A stretch of 64,000 bases of DNA from assembly GCA_910586965.1 (NCBI GenBank), contig CAJUMF010000006.1, positions 78,006 to 142,005 of the forward strand. Reading direction: 5' to 3'. Numbering within the stretch: the stretch's first letter is position 1; every line of letters starts with the position of its first letter. Made by a program: the position numbers and the translations under genes. This document shows positions 9,395-17,185 of this stretch, piece by piece. The notes beneath the pieces were generated by a model that made no database searches, was not told the origin of the DNA, and was given only the letters and a program-made list of their open reading frames with translations. The stretch comes from an uncultured Dorea sp. GTDB lineage: Bacteria > Bacillota > Clostridia > Lachnospirales > Lachnospiraceae.

Positions 9395-9423
9395 TGGAAA
9401 TTGTCCGGACATTGTGTTATGAT
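9395..9423 (+). promoter_or_regulatory. Possible extended -10 promoter before the cysteine desulfurase-like gene
   Basis: TGGAAA (9395-9400) and TATGAT (9418-9423) are 17 bp apart, with a TGT extension directly before the -10 box. It is the best candidate in the 125-bp gap between the amidohydrolase and the next gene, where base composition shifts towards GC. The -35 is weak. Confidence 0.35.
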
Positions 9424-9483
9424 ATCTTCAGAGAATAAAGGGCGTGAGTGCCTTTGTTCACGAACAACGAAAGGGGGACGCTC

Positions 9484-10635
9484 ATGGATCGGACAATCTA
9501 TTTTGACAACGGGAGCACGTCATGGCCGAAAGCTCCGGGCGTTGCGAAAGCTATGGCGGAGCTTTTGGAAAACGGTGCGTTTAATATCAACCGGGGGAAT
9601 TATGCGGGAGCTTACGAGATAGAGGGCATTGTGCTGGATACGAGGGATAAGCTTTCAAGGCTTTTTGGCGGGAAAGACTCAAGAGCCGTGATATTCACGC
9701 CGGGAGTGACTTATTCCCTCAATTATTTTATCAAGGATATGCTGAAAAACGGCGACCATGTGCTGGTGACAGGACTGGAGCACAATGCGGTGATGCGCCC
9801 GCTGGAGCAGATGAGGGGGCAGGGAGTCTCATATGATATCGTTCCGGTGGATGAGGAGGGAAATCTTGACCCGGATGTGCTTGAGGGAATGGTAAAGCCG
9901 GAGACGAGGGCGGTGATTGTGACTCATGCGTCTAATGTGTGCGGCACGGTTGTACCGGTGCAGGAAATCGGTGAAATCTGCCGGAAAAAGAATCTGTATT
10001 TTGCCGTGGATACGGCTCAGAGCGCGGGGACGATACCGGTGGATATGGGAGAGTGCGGCATTGATTTTCTGGCATTTACCGGGCATAAGGGGCTTTTGGG
10101 GCCGCAGGGCATCGGAGGATTCCTCATATCGGAGAGGTTGAATGGGCAGATGCAGCCGCTGATCGCGGGGGGAACCGGCAGCCAGTCGGACAGCCTCAAG
10201 ATGCCGGAAAACCTTCCGGATAAATACGAGAGCGGAACAATGAACCTTCCGGGAATCATCGGTCTTCACGCTGCTCTTGAATATTTGGAAAAGACAGGGA
10301 TTGACGTAATCCATAAAAAGAAGATGGCGCTGGCGGAGCATTTCCTGAATCAGGTAAAGGAGATTCCGGGAGTGCGGATTGCGGGGAGGAAAGACATTAA
10401 GAACCGGGTGGCAGTGGTATCCCTTGATTTCCTGACGGCGGATAATGCGGTGGCGGCATTTGAGCTTGAGCAGGAGTATGGGATTATGACGAGAGTGGGA
10501 CTTCACTGCGCGCCTGTCGCCCATAAGTCGCTCCGTACATTTCCCCAGGGAACGGTGAGGTTTGCTTTTGGGGCGGAAAATACAATGAAAGAGATTGATG
10601 TGTGCGTGGAGGGAATAAAGAGAATCGCGGGGTAA
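9484..10635 (+). CDS. Class V aminotransferase, cysteine desulfurase/selenocysteine lyase-like
   Basis: This is a PLP-dependent enzyme of the cysteine desulfurase family, the distinct short clade annotated as 'cysteine desulfurase family protein' (EF2568-like). It begins TIYFDNGSTSWPKAPGV, and the Schiff-base lysine is in FTGHKGLLGPQG. A conserved cysteine in the loop GLHCAPVAHKSLRTFP near the C-terminus may carry the persulfide. ATG 9484 is chosen because AGGGGG at 9472-9477 precedes it; an upstream GTG at 9448 lacks such a site. Together with the DUF3343 gene further on, it probably supplies sulfur or selenium to the 2-hydroxyacyl-CoA-dehydratase-like protein (inference). It is cytoplasmic. 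Confidence 0.87.
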   Translation: MDRTIYFDNGSTSWPKAPGVAKAMAELLENGAFNINRGNYAGAYEIEGIVLDTRDKLSRLFGGKDSRAVIFTPGVTYSLNYFIKDMLKNGDHVLVTGLEHNAVMRPLEQMRGQGVSYDIVPVDEEGNLDPDVLEGMVKPETRAVIVTHASNVCGTVVPVQEIGEICRKKNLYFAVDTAQSAGTIPVDMGECGIDFLAFTGHKGLLGPQGIGGFLISERLNGQMQPLIAGGTGSQSDSLKMPENLPDKYESGTMNLPGIIGLHAALEYLEKTGIDVIHKKKMALAEHFLNQVKEIPGVRIAGRKDIKNRVAVVSLDFLTADNAVAAFELEQEYGIMTRVGLHCAPVAHKSLRTFPQGTVRFAFGAENTMKEIDVCVEGIKRIAG

Positions 10636-10846
10636 AACCGTCTGGCAGATTTGGGCGGATATGGATTGCGAAGAGCAGTATTGCGGTATAAAAATGGCAT
10701 ATAGATATAATCTATAAATGAGAAAATATATAATAATTATCAATGGGCGAAATGCAAGGATTCCATAGCTTATGAGCCGTAAAAATGATACACTGATTGT
10801 AGCTTACATATATTTAAAAATGTCTTACTTAAGGAGGAAAATTGAA

Positions 10847-12121
10847 ATGGCTGACAATCATAAGATGTGGGAAGAACTTGGGATGAACTTAGAGCTGCAT
10901 GACCAGCTCTGCGCGGTGCTGCCGCAGGCATTTGGGGATGTCTTTTTATCCCAGGAGAACAGGCCGGAGGGTATGGATTACTATAATATGGTCGTGGCAG
11001 ATATCCATGGCATCCGCCCGGCAGAGCTTATCGAGCACCAGAAAAAGGGCGGCAAGGTGTTCGGCACGTTCTGCGTCTATGTTCCGGATGAGGTAATTTT
11101 CGCGGCTGACGCGATTGCTACAGGTCTCTGCGGCGGCTCCCAGTTCTGGGTTCCGGGCGGGGAGAAGGTACTGCCTACCAACACATGCCCGCTCATCAAG
11201 GCATCTGTAGGCGCAAGGCTTGACCGGACATGCCCGTTCTTCCGGATTGCAGATATGTACATTGGGGAAACGACCTGCGACGGAAAGAAGAAGGCATGGG
11301 AGATCCTCTCTGAGGATGTCCCGGTGCATGTGATGGACCTTCCGCAGATGAAACGCGCGAAAGACGTTAAGGCATGGGCAGAGGAGATTACGGCGTTAAA
11401 GGAGAAGGTAGAGGAGTTTACTGGCAATAAGGTTACGGTTGAGAAACTGGCGGAGACTATTAAGCTTATCAACAATAAGAGAAAGGCTCTTGCAAGGCTT
11501 TATGACTGCCGCAAAAATGAGACATTGCCGATCAGCGGTACGGATGCCCTTGTGATTTCCCAGATTGCATTCTATGACGATCCGGCGAGATTTACCCAGA
11601 TGACCAACAAGCTCTGCGACGAGTTAGAGCAGAGGATTAAAGACGGCGTAAGCGTGGTTCCGGCAGGCACAAAGCGGATTATGCTGACAGGAACGCCTCT
11701 TGCGATTCCGAACTGGAAACTGCATAACATCGTGGAGACAAGCGGCGCGGTGGTTGTCTGTGAAGAGATGTGTACGGGAACACGTTATTTTGAAAATTAT
11801 GTGGACGAGAGCAAGGAGACGGTGGAAGACCAGATTACGGCAATCGCAGAGCGCTATATGAACATCAACTGTGCATGTTTCACCCCGAACCATGCAAGGA
11901 TTGACGATATCCTGCGTCTGGCGAAAGAGTATAAGGTTGACGGTATCATCGATGTGAACCTTAAGTTCTGCAACCTGTATGACACGGAAGGATATTTCGT
12001 AGAGCGCGCTATGAAAGAGGCAGGAATACCGGTGCTCGGCATCGAGACAGACTATACAGACAGCGACGCACAGCAGCTCCGCACAAGAGTCAGCGCATTT
12101 GTGGAGATGCTTAATAACTAA
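10847..12121 (+). CDS. 2-hydroxyacyl-CoA dehydratase-like protein, probable double-cubane iron-sulfur protein
   Basis: This is a member of the HgdB/FldB/YjiM family (424 aa). Cys-containing motifs include FGTFCVYVPDE, LPTNTCPLIKA, RTCPFFR, GETTCDGKKKAW, NINCACFTP and VNLKFCNLYDTEG, which are iron-sulfur ligand positions in this family. It occurs alone with an activase, without a second dehydratase subunit. This matches the double-cubane-cluster proteins (DCCP/YjiM-YjiL) rather than true dehydratases, which need two subunits and a CoA-transferase. ATG 10847 is preceded by AAGGAGG with 9-nt spacing; the frame stays open 25 codons further up, but nothing there looks coding. It forms an operon with the next two genes. 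Confidence 0.85.
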   Translation: MADNHKMWEELGMNLELHDQLCAVLPQAFGDVFLSQENRPEGMDYYNMVVADIHGIRPAELIEHQKKGGKVFGTFCVYVPDEVIFAADAIATGLCGGSQFWVPGGEKVLPTNTCPLIKASVGARLDRTCPFFRIADMYIGETTCDGKKKAWEILSEDVPVHVMDLPQMKRAKDVKAWAEEITALKEKVEEFTGNKVTVEKLAETIKLINNKRKALARLYDCRKNETLPISGTDALVISQIAFYDDPARFTQMTNKLCDELEQRIKDGVSVVPAGTKRIMLTGTPLAIPNWKLHNIVETSGAVVVCEEMCTGTRYFENYVDESKETVEDQITAIAERYMNINCACFTPNHARIDDILRLAKEYKVDGIIDVNLKFCNLYDTEGYFVERAMKEAGIPVLGIETDYTDSDAQQLRTRVSAFVEMLNN

Positions 12122-12132
12122 GGAAGGCTATT

Positions 12133-12393
12133 ATGGAGAAGGTACAGCATTATGTGTTGTTTCCGAATCACGATAATGGGATGCGTCTTTATAATGAACT
12201 GAAAAAGCTGGGGGTTTGGGCAGTCATTGCCCCGACCCCCAGAAGTGCGAGCAAATGCTGCGGGATTTCACTTATGATTAAGGAAGAGGATATAGGCGCG
12301 GTCCAGGGTTGCGTGTCGGAACACGGGATTGAGATTTTGAAGATTGCTGCGGTGGAGAAGGATCTGAACCCGCACAGGGACAGGTATTGCTAG
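12133..12393 (+). CDS. DUF3343 putative Se/S carrier-like protein
   Basis: This is a small 86-aa cytoplasmic protein of the DUF3343 family, described as putative selenium/sulfur carrier-like. The central motif PTPRSASKCCGISL carries Cys42 and Cys43, the expected thiol carriers, in a ferredoxin-like fold. The gene starts 11 bp after the dehydratase-like gene with GGAAGG as ribosome site. Placed between a cysteine-desulfurase-like enzyme and an iron-sulfur protein with its activase, it may hand sulfur or selenium to cluster assembly; no partner is proven. Confidence 0.85.
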   Translation: MEKVQHYVLFPNHDNGMRLYNELKKLGVWAVIAPTPRSASKCCGISLMIKEEDIGAVQGCVSEHGIEILKIAAVEKDLNPHRDRYC

Positions 12394-12456
12394 ACGAGAT
12401 GCGGAACAGTCCGCCGTTTCGCAGTGCATATAAATATATTGAAAGGGAAAAGCAAG

Positions 12457-13224
12457 ATGAATTATGTAGGGATTGATATTGGCTCCACGGCGTCAAAGGT
12501 GGCAGTGGTCGGGGAAAAGGAGATGAAGTTCGTACTTCCGACGGGCTGGAGCAGCAAGGAGACGACAATGCTTATCCGGGAAAAGCTCCTTGCGGACGGC
12601 GTGGATGTAGCAGACGCTGAGACAAAAGTTGCGGCTACCGGGTACGGCAGGGTTGCCGTGGATTTTGCAGATTACGTCATCACGGAGATTACCTGCCACG
12701 CCAGGGGCGGCAGGGAGATAGCGGGGGATGAGTGCAGCATCATCGACGTGGGCGGTCAGGATACGAAGATAATCTTAGTCTCCCAAGGTTTAGTGCAGGA
12801 TTTCCTCATGAATGACAAATGTTCGGCGGGAACGGGAAAGTTCCTGGAAATCATGGCAAACCGCCTGGGAGTGACCTTACAGGAGCTTTTTGACATGGCG
12901 GCGGCGGGAACGGTACTGCCGATTAGCTCTCTTTGCACGGTATTTGCAGAGTCCGAGGTCATCAATTATATCGGGGAAGGGAAAAACCGGGAGGATATCG
13001 CGGCGGGCGTGGTAGATTCGGTGGCGGCGAAGGTGGCGCAGCTTGGCCAGAGGAAAAATCTGTCGGAGAAGGTAATCCTGACAGGAGGATTAAGCCACAG
13101 TGAGTATTTTACGAAAATATTGTCTGCGAAGGTGGGGAAGACGGTTGAGCCGACAGCAGACGGGAGATATGCGGGTGCGCTGGGGGCGGCGCTACTGGCG
13201 AAGGAGAAATCGGCACGGAAGTAA
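12457..13224 (+). CDS. ATP-dependent activase of the 2-hydroxyacyl-CoA dehydratase family (HgdC/YjiL-like)
   Basis: This is the ASKHA-fold ATPase that injects low-potential electrons into the partner iron-sulfur protein. The phosphate-1 motif is GIDIGSTASKVAVV at the N-terminus. The phosphate-2 region is SIIDVGGQDTK, and the adenosine motif is VILTGGLSHS. The two cysteines that bridge one [4Fe-4S] cluster between subunits are in NDKCSAGTGKF and SSLCTVFAESEV. ATG 12457 follows AAAGGGAAAAG. At 255 aa it is normal for the family. It is the last gene before a terminator, so the operon is probably desulfurase, DCCP-like protein, DUF3343 and activase. Confidence 0.93.
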   Translation: MNYVGIDIGSTASKVAVVGEKEMKFVLPTGWSSKETTMLIREKLLADGVDVADAETKVAATGYGRVAVDFADYVITEITCHARGGREIAGDECSIIDVGGQDTKIILVSQGLVQDFLMNDKCSAGTGKFLEIMANRLGVTLQELFDMAAAGTVLPISSLCTVFAESEVINYIGEGKNREDIAAGVVDSVAAKVAQLGQRKNLSEKVILTGGLSHSEYFTKILSAKVGKTVEPTADGRYAGALGAALLAKEKSARK

Positions 13225-13244
13225 GAGGTGCCGGTTTTTCTTTT
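13209..13244 (+). terminator. Intrinsic terminator after the activase gene
   Basis: An 8-bp stem (13209-13216 with 13228-13235, one G-T pair) overlaps the activase stop codon and is followed by TTTTTCTTTT. It separates the activase operon from the flavodoxin gene, which has its own promoter just downstream. Confidence 0.75.
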
Positions 13245-13267
13245 CCGGAAGATTGACAAGGCATCTA

Positions 13268-13296
13268 TTGAGAAAGCGGTCATGGTATGGTAGAAT
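13268..13296 (+). promoter_or_regulatory. Sigma-70-type promoter for the flavodoxin gene
   Basis: TTGAGA at 13268-13273 and TAGAAT at 13291-13296 have exactly 17 bp between them and lie 24 bp before the start codon. AGGAGGTG (13306-13313) follows. Confidence 0.68.
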
Positions 13297-13319
13297 TACC
13301 TGCATAGGAGGTGCTTAGA

Positions 13320-13937
13320 ATGAAGGTTTTAATGATTAACGGAAGTCCCCGTGCAGAGGGGAATACATACGTTGCTTTGCGGGAGATGGAGAAGATTTTT
13401 AAGGAGGAAGGCATCGAGACGGAGATTCTCCAGGTTGGAAATAAGGCAGTCAGGGGATGTATCGCCTGCGGCTCTTGTGCGAAGAATGGAAAATGTGTGT
13501 TTGACGATGCGGTGAATGAGGCTGCGCCTAAGTTCGCAGAGTGTGACGGGCTTGTGGTAGGAAGTCCGGTGTATTATGCATCGGCGAATGCTACGCTGAT
13601 TGCATTTCTTGACCGTCTGTTTTACAGCACGGGCTTTGACAAGACTATGAAGGTGGGAGCGAGCGTTGTTGCGGCAAGGAGAGGCGGGCTGTCTGCTACT
13701 TTTGACGAGCTGAATAAGTATTTTACGATTTCCGGTATGCCGGTGGCGTCAAGCCAGTATTGGAACAGCATTCACGGCAGGACGCCGGGAGAGGCGGAAA
13801 AAGACGGGGAAGGCTTGCAGACCATGCGTGTGCTGGCAAAGAATATGGCGTTTCTTATGAAGAGCATCGCGCTTGGGAAGGAAAAGTACGGACTTCCGGA
13901 GAAGGAAGAGCGGGTGTCAACGCATTTTATACGATAG
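13320..13937 (+). CDS. Iron-sulfur flavodoxin-family reductase
   Basis: This is a flavodoxin-fold FMN-binding protein of the NADPH-dependent FMN reductase/iron-sulfur flavoprotein group (205 aa). The phosphate-binding loop is NGSPRAEGNTY. A cysteine motif GCIACGSCAKNGKC may hold an iron-sulfur cluster. GSPVYYASANATLIAFLDR is the usual FMN-ring segment. ATG 13320 has AGGAGGTG upstream; the GTG at 13311 lies inside that site and is rejected as a start. It may pass electrons to the neighbouring activase system, but it has its own promoter, so this is only a suggestion from context. Confidence 0.85.
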   Translation: MKVLMINGSPRAEGNTYVALREMEKIFKEEGIETEILQVGNKAVRGCIACGSCAKNGKCVFDDAVNEAAPKFAECDGLVVGSPVYYASANATLIAFLDRLFYSTGFDKTMKVGASVVAARRGGLSATFDELNKYFTISGMPVASSQYWNSIHGRTPGEAEKDGEGLQTMRVLAKNMAFLMKSIALGKEKYGLPEKEERVSTHFIR

Positions 13938-13947
13938 GAGATATGGT

Positions 13948-14706
13948 ATGAAAAAGAGAGGAGAGGGGGCTTGCCTGGTGTGCGGCAAGCCCATTGTATA
14001 CTATGAAAAGGCAAGGCAGATGGAGTGCGTCATGTGCCATCGGCAGTTTGAGAGCCATGCCGGGTGCGAGGACGGGCATTATGTGTGCGATGAGTGCCAC
14101 GGGGCGAAGGGGATTGAAGTGATTCTTGAGGGGTGTAAAAACAGTGCCTCGAAAAATCCGGTGGAGATTATGCAGGGATTGATGGAGGAGCCTTACATCT
14201 ATATGCATGGACCGGAGCATCATGTGATGGTGGGGGCGGCATTACTTACGGCGTATTATAATTGCGGGGGATTTGCAGGGAACAAGGCGGCAGGAGATAA
14301 GAAGGATATGTATTCGGAGCGGGAAGTGTTTGAAACTGCGCTGGAGGAGATAAGGTCGCGGGGGAGTGAATACCCGGGCGGCTCCTGCGGGCTGTGGGGA
14401 TGCTGCGGTGCTGCGGTGAGTGCGGGCATGTTTATGAGTATTGTCACGAAGGCAACGCCTCTTACAGGGAAGTCCTGGGGGCTTTCGAACCGCATGACTG
14501 CCGAGGCTCTGAAGGCTATCGGAGAGCTTGGCGGGCCGAGGTGCTGCAAGCGGAATTCCTTTACGGCGGCTGTGGCGGCGGTGAAGTTCACGGCGGAGAA
14601 TCTCGGGGTTCGGATGGAAGTGTCGGAGGAGATACGGTGCGGGTTCTCGGGGGAGAACCGGGAGTGTATTAGGAGGAAGTGTCCGTATTATAAAGGGTGC
14701 AAGTAA
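13948..14706 (+). CDS. DUF5714 Cys-rich protein
   Basis: This is a 252-aa cytoplasmic protein of the DUF5714 family with many cysteines. An N-terminal zinc-ribbon-like part has LVCGKP, ECVMCHRQF and VCDECHG. A middle part has PGGSCGLWGCCGAAVSAG, which resembles metal- or cluster-binding loops. The C-terminus has GPRCCKRNSF and ends with RRKCPYYKGCK. ATG 13948 is chosen; AGGAG precedes it within the flavodoxin stop region. The stop-to-start gap of 10 bp indicates co-transcription with the flavodoxin. The function is unknown; proximity suggests iron-sulfur or redox handling. Confidence 0.75.
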   Translation: MKKRGEGACLVCGKPIVYYEKARQMECVMCHRQFESHAGCEDGHYVCDECHGAKGIEVILEGCKNSASKNPVEIMQGLMEEPYIYMHGPEHHVMVGAALLTAYYNCGGFAGNKAAGDKKDMYSEREVFETALEEIRSRGSEYPGGSCGLWGCCGAAVSAGMFMSIVTKATPLTGKSWGLSNRMTAEALKAIGELGGPRCCKRNSFTAAVAAVKFTAENLGVRMEVSEEIRCGFSGENRECIRRKCPYYKGCK

Positions 14707-14718
14707 AGGATTTTGGAA

Positions 14719-15000
14719 ATGTTTGGGATGTCCGGCAAAATTAAAGGGGAGGTGCAGGATTTGGATTGTGAAAGAAAGATTAAGGATGCAAATGAACTGG
14801 AATTTGCAATATTCTGTATTGAGAATATTGCTGAGAAACTTGGTGTGGACGGAAAACGGATTTATGATGCATTGACAAAAAAAAGCGGGATACTTTACGG
14901 GTATATTATGCCGGAGTATGAAATCTTGCATACTCAGGGGAAAGAATATATTGTAGATGATATTATTGAGGTGATAGAGGAAAGAGGTGTAGTGGTGTGA
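14719..15000 (+). CDS. DUF3791 protein, first member of a DUF3791/DUF3990 trio
   Basis: This is a small protein with the DUF3791 hallmark LHTQ (EILHTQGKEYIVDDI) and the typical opening ELEFAIFCIENIAEKL. ATG 14719 has AAAGGA 8 nt upstream. A TTG at 14761 behind GGGGAGG would give a shorter product and is a real alternative. Its stop overlaps the start of the DUF3990 gene by 4 nt (GTGA), so translation is coupled. The close association with a predicted ADP-ribosyltransferase-like protein suggests an antitoxin, immunity or partner role (inference). It begins 12 bp after a GC-rich gene and is itself AT-richer. Confidence 0.8.
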   Translation: MFGMSGKIKGEVQDLDCERKIKDANELEFAIFCIENIAEKLGVDGKRIYDALTKKSGILYGYIMPEYEILHTQGKEYIVDDIIEVIEERGVVV

Positions 15001-15470
15001 TTTTGTATCACGGGTCGTATTTGGAAATCATTAAACCTGATTTGGTGCATTCCAGAGTCAATGTGGATTTCGGACGGGGATTTTACACAACGCCTTTTTA
15101 TGAGCAGGCAGTGAGTTGGTGCAGAAAATTCAGGCGGCGCGGAAAAGATGGGATTATTTCTTTGTACGAATTTGACGAGAAGGCCTATCAGGAGCTTAGG
15201 GTATTGAATTTTGATTCTTATTCTGAGGAATGGCTGGATTTTATTCTTAATTGCCGCAGTGGTAAGGATACTTCAGATTATGATATAGTGGTTGGCGGCG
15301 TGGCAAATGATAAGGTGTTTAATACGGTTGAACTCTATTTTGAACAGCTTATTGATAAGGCGGAGGCGATTAACCGTCTGCGTTATGAAAAGCCGAACTT
15401 GCAGATTTGTTTCCGTACAGAGATTGCGATGGAAAAATATCTGCATTTTGAAGGGAGCGAACAGATATGA
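14997..15470 (+). CDS. DUF3990 ADP-ribosyltransferase-like protein, candidate toxin
   Basis: This is a 157-aa protein of family DUF3990, which looks like a minimal ADP-ribosyltransferase fold. Visible features are LYHGS with His5 (NAD-binding His of H-Y-E type transferases), DFGRGFYTT with Tyr30, the family motif YDIVVGGVAND (residues 95-105), and LQICFRTE with Gln136/Glu142 at the expected catalytic-acid position. Residue roles are inferred by analogy. The GTG start at 14997 overlaps the stop of the preceding DUF3791 gene, and its own stop overlaps the ATG of the next small gene. A tightly overlapping trio with small flanking proteins is typical of toxin-antitoxin modules. Confidence 0.78.
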   Translation: MILYHGSYLEIIKPDLVHSRVNVDFGRGFYTTPFYEQAVSWCRKFRRRGKDGIISLYEFDEKAYQELRVLNFDSYSEEWLDFILNCRSGKDTSDYDIVVGGVANDKVFNTVELYFEQLIDKAEAINRLRYEKPNLQICFRTEIAMEKYLHFEGSEQI

Positions 15471-15688
15471 AAGCAAATCCTATTTTGCTGCAAAAGAAAT
15501 ATACCCGTGTGATTGGGAGATTTGCGGAGCAGGAAGACATTTCTCTGGAAAAGGCTCTTGATTTTTTCTATCACTCAGAGATTTATCTGCTGGTCTCGGA
15601 AGGAGTTTCAGATATGCATTGTATGAGCGATGAATATCTGGCAGAAGAACTTGGGATGGCATATAAGGCGGGAAAAGAACGTGCTTAA
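15467..15688 (+). CDS. Small DUF3791-like protein, third member of the trio
   Basis: This is a 73-aa acidic helical protein. It carries a pattern seen in small partners of DUF3990 genes: KYTRVIGRFAEQ, then ALDFFYHSEIYLLVSEGVSDMHCMSDEYLAEEL. The ATG overlaps the DUF3990 stop codon (ATGA), so the two are translationally coupled. It could be the antitoxin, leaving the first DUF3791 gene as an adaptor, or the reverse; sequence alone does not decide. No DNA-binding motif is obvious. Confidence 0.7.
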   Translation: MKANPILLQKKYTRVIGRFAEQEDISLEKALDFFYHSEIYLLVSEGVSDMHCMSDEYLAEELGMAYKAGKERA

Positions 15689-15694
15689 AAATAG

Positions 15695-15853
15695 GATGAT
15701 TTGGGAATCCGCACGGGATACTTTAAAGCGTTTCTTCGCCCTTGCTGTCGAGGAGAAGATTGGTGTCGGCGATAGAGCAGGCTGAGGCGCAAAAGGCAGG
15801 GTATGGCGCATGTTCAAAATGTTATTGAAAAGTTTAATGATGATTTAGATTAA
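15695..15853 (+). pseudogene. Short decayed gene fragment
   Basis: Coding-like pieces occur in different frames. WESARDTLKRFFALAVEEK is followed by a stop; further on, in a shifted frame, MAHVQNVIEKFNDDLD ends at a TAA. They could be the ends of one lost accessory gene. The parent family is not recognised and the fragment is called only from amino-acid character. Confidence 0.3.
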
Positions 15854-15888
15854 AAATGGGCATCTTAACTTCAAAGGAGGAGATGACC

Positions 15889-16503
15889 ATGAAAGTAAAA
15901 ACAGCAAAAGTATTAGGTGTTGCAGTAATTGCCCTGTTGCTGGCAGGGTGCGGAGCGAAAGCGCAGGAGACACCGGAAACGGATAATTCCGGCGTCCAGT
16001 CGGAGGCGGATTCTTCCGGAGATATTTCTGCGCCAAGCTCAGAGGCGACGGCGGATAAAGAGCTGATATCAGAGGATGAGGCGAAGGATATTGCCCTGAA
16101 AGATGCCGGTCTTACAGAGGAACAGGTATCCGGCCTGTGGTGTAAGCTTGATACGGATGACGGGATGCAGCAGTATGAGGTTGAGTTTTATGCGGATGGG
16201 AACGAGTATGACTATGAAGTCGATGCCGCATCCGGAAATATTTTGAGCAAAAAGAAAGAGTTGGAGGACGATATGGAGAAAGCGGGTTTTTCCAATACCG
16301 CTGTAACCGAAGAACAGGCAAAAAAGATAGCGTTGGAAAAAGTCCCCGGAGCCGGGGAAAAGGATATCAGGATTCATCAGGATACGGATGACGGTAAAGT
16401 TGTGTACGAAGGCTCTATTGTGTATAAGGAGAAAAAATACGAATTTGAAATTGACGCAGACAGCGGCAAGCTTTTGGAATGGGAAAAGGAATCCGTTTCG
16501 TAG
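15889..16503 (+). CDS. PepSY-domain lipoprotein
   Basis: This is a secreted lipoprotein of 204 aa. The signal peptide has lipobox LAGC with Cys21, followed by a low-complexity Ser/Glu/Asp linker. Two PepSY repeats follow: one starting ISEDEAKDIALKDAGL and ending FYADGNEYDYEVDAASGNIL, the second starting VTEEQAKKIALEKV and ending YEFEIDADSGKLLEW. PepSY domains are often linked to protease inhibition or envelope sensing; no partner is visible here. ATG 15889 is chosen because AAAGGAGG lies 8 nt before it; upstream ATGs at 15856 and 15883 are poorly placed. Confidence 0.88.
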   Translation: MKVKTAKVLGVAVIALLLAGCGAKAQETPETDNSGVQSEADSSGDISAPSSEATADKELISEDEAKDIALKDAGLTEEQVSGLWCKLDTDDGMQQYEVEFYADGNEYDYEVDAASGNILSKKKELEDDMEKAGFSNTAVTEEQAKKIALEKVPGAGEKDIRIHQDTDDGKVVYEGSIVYKEKKYEFEIDADSGKLLEWEKESVS

Positions 16504-16521
16504 ATTCAGATGTAAAATCAG

Positions 16522-16567
16522 AAAAATCATGGGGACATGTGCATGTGCGGTGTTCTCATGATTTTTT
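16522..16567 (+). terminator. Strong intrinsic terminator after the PepSY lipoprotein gene
   Basis: A 16-bp stem with two G-T pairs (arms about 16522-16537 and 16551-16566) lies 18 bp after the stop codon and runs into a T-rich tail. It ends transcription of the lipoprotein gene. Confidence 0.82.
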
Positions 16568-16850
16568 GTTTTTGCGGGCAATGAGCCGGGCGGGCAGGTG
16601 GGAATGCATATTTGGCGGCGGAGTGTCTTTGGCTGTGTGCCTGTAAAAAGATGTAAGTTTACAAAGAAAATGGTGCAACATGTGGATACACTATGGTACA
16701 ATGGCATGTAGCAGGGATTTATTTTTATGGGATATGCTGGATATGGAATAAAGGTTTTGAAAGGAATAAAGAGCTTTTTTGTTGTTGTGCCGGGAACGAC
16801 TGTTTTTCACTGCTTTCAAGAGTTATTACGGACGAAGAATACAGTAATAG

Positions 16851-17120
16851 AAACCTTATGCTTTTGAACAGAATTTGGAATATCTAAGCGACCTACAGCG
16901 CATTCGTGGAGATAAGATTGATTTTGAGGCATATGAACCGAAAAAGCTTATTTTGGCACAGATGAGAATGCAGCCTGAAGTAGATTACGAAAAATGTGCA
17001 GAGTTGCTTTACAAGCTAATTACACAAGTATGTGATTACTTTGAAGACAGATATGGAGTGAATGGACGAGAGCAAGTAGCAAAGAAATTGATTGAGATAA
17101 AAGCTCTGAATGATGTATGA
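16851..17120 (+). pseudogene. Remnant of a type III restriction helicase subunit (C-terminal end)
   Basis: From 16851 the frame reads KPYAFEQNLEYLSDLQRIRG and continues through AYEPKKLILAQMRMQPEVDY and LYKLITQVCDYFEDRYGVNG. This is the characteristic C-terminal tail of DEAD/DEAH type III restriction (Res) subunits. It is preceded by an in-frame TAG and has no helicase motifs. After GVNG the family similarity stops and a different tail (REQVAKKLIEIKALNDV) follows. A TTG at 16875 could start an 81-aa product but this looks like debris. The rest of the 16504-17185 gap holds a terminator and a 46-codon reading frame from 16727 with no recognisable family. Confidence 0.65.
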
Positions 17121-17185
17121 CAAATCATGGGGAATTGTTTTGGGTATTAGTATATGCTGATAAGATGCTGATTGGAGGGATAGTG

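Noticed and set aside
9829..10743. Long minus-strand open frame (304 codons)
   Set aside because: It is antisense to the class V aminotransferase gene, which has clear motifs. The antisense product is rich in His, Arg and Pro with no domain, as expected for a shadow in GC-rich DNA.
12400..12456. Possible hairpin GCGGA/TCCGC before the activase gene
   Set aside because: The stem is only 5 bp with no T-run; it is too weak to call.
16727..16867. 46-codon reading frame beginning MGYAGYGIKVLKGI
   Set aside because: There is no clear ribosome site or family, and it lies in debris between a terminator and a restriction-gene remnant.
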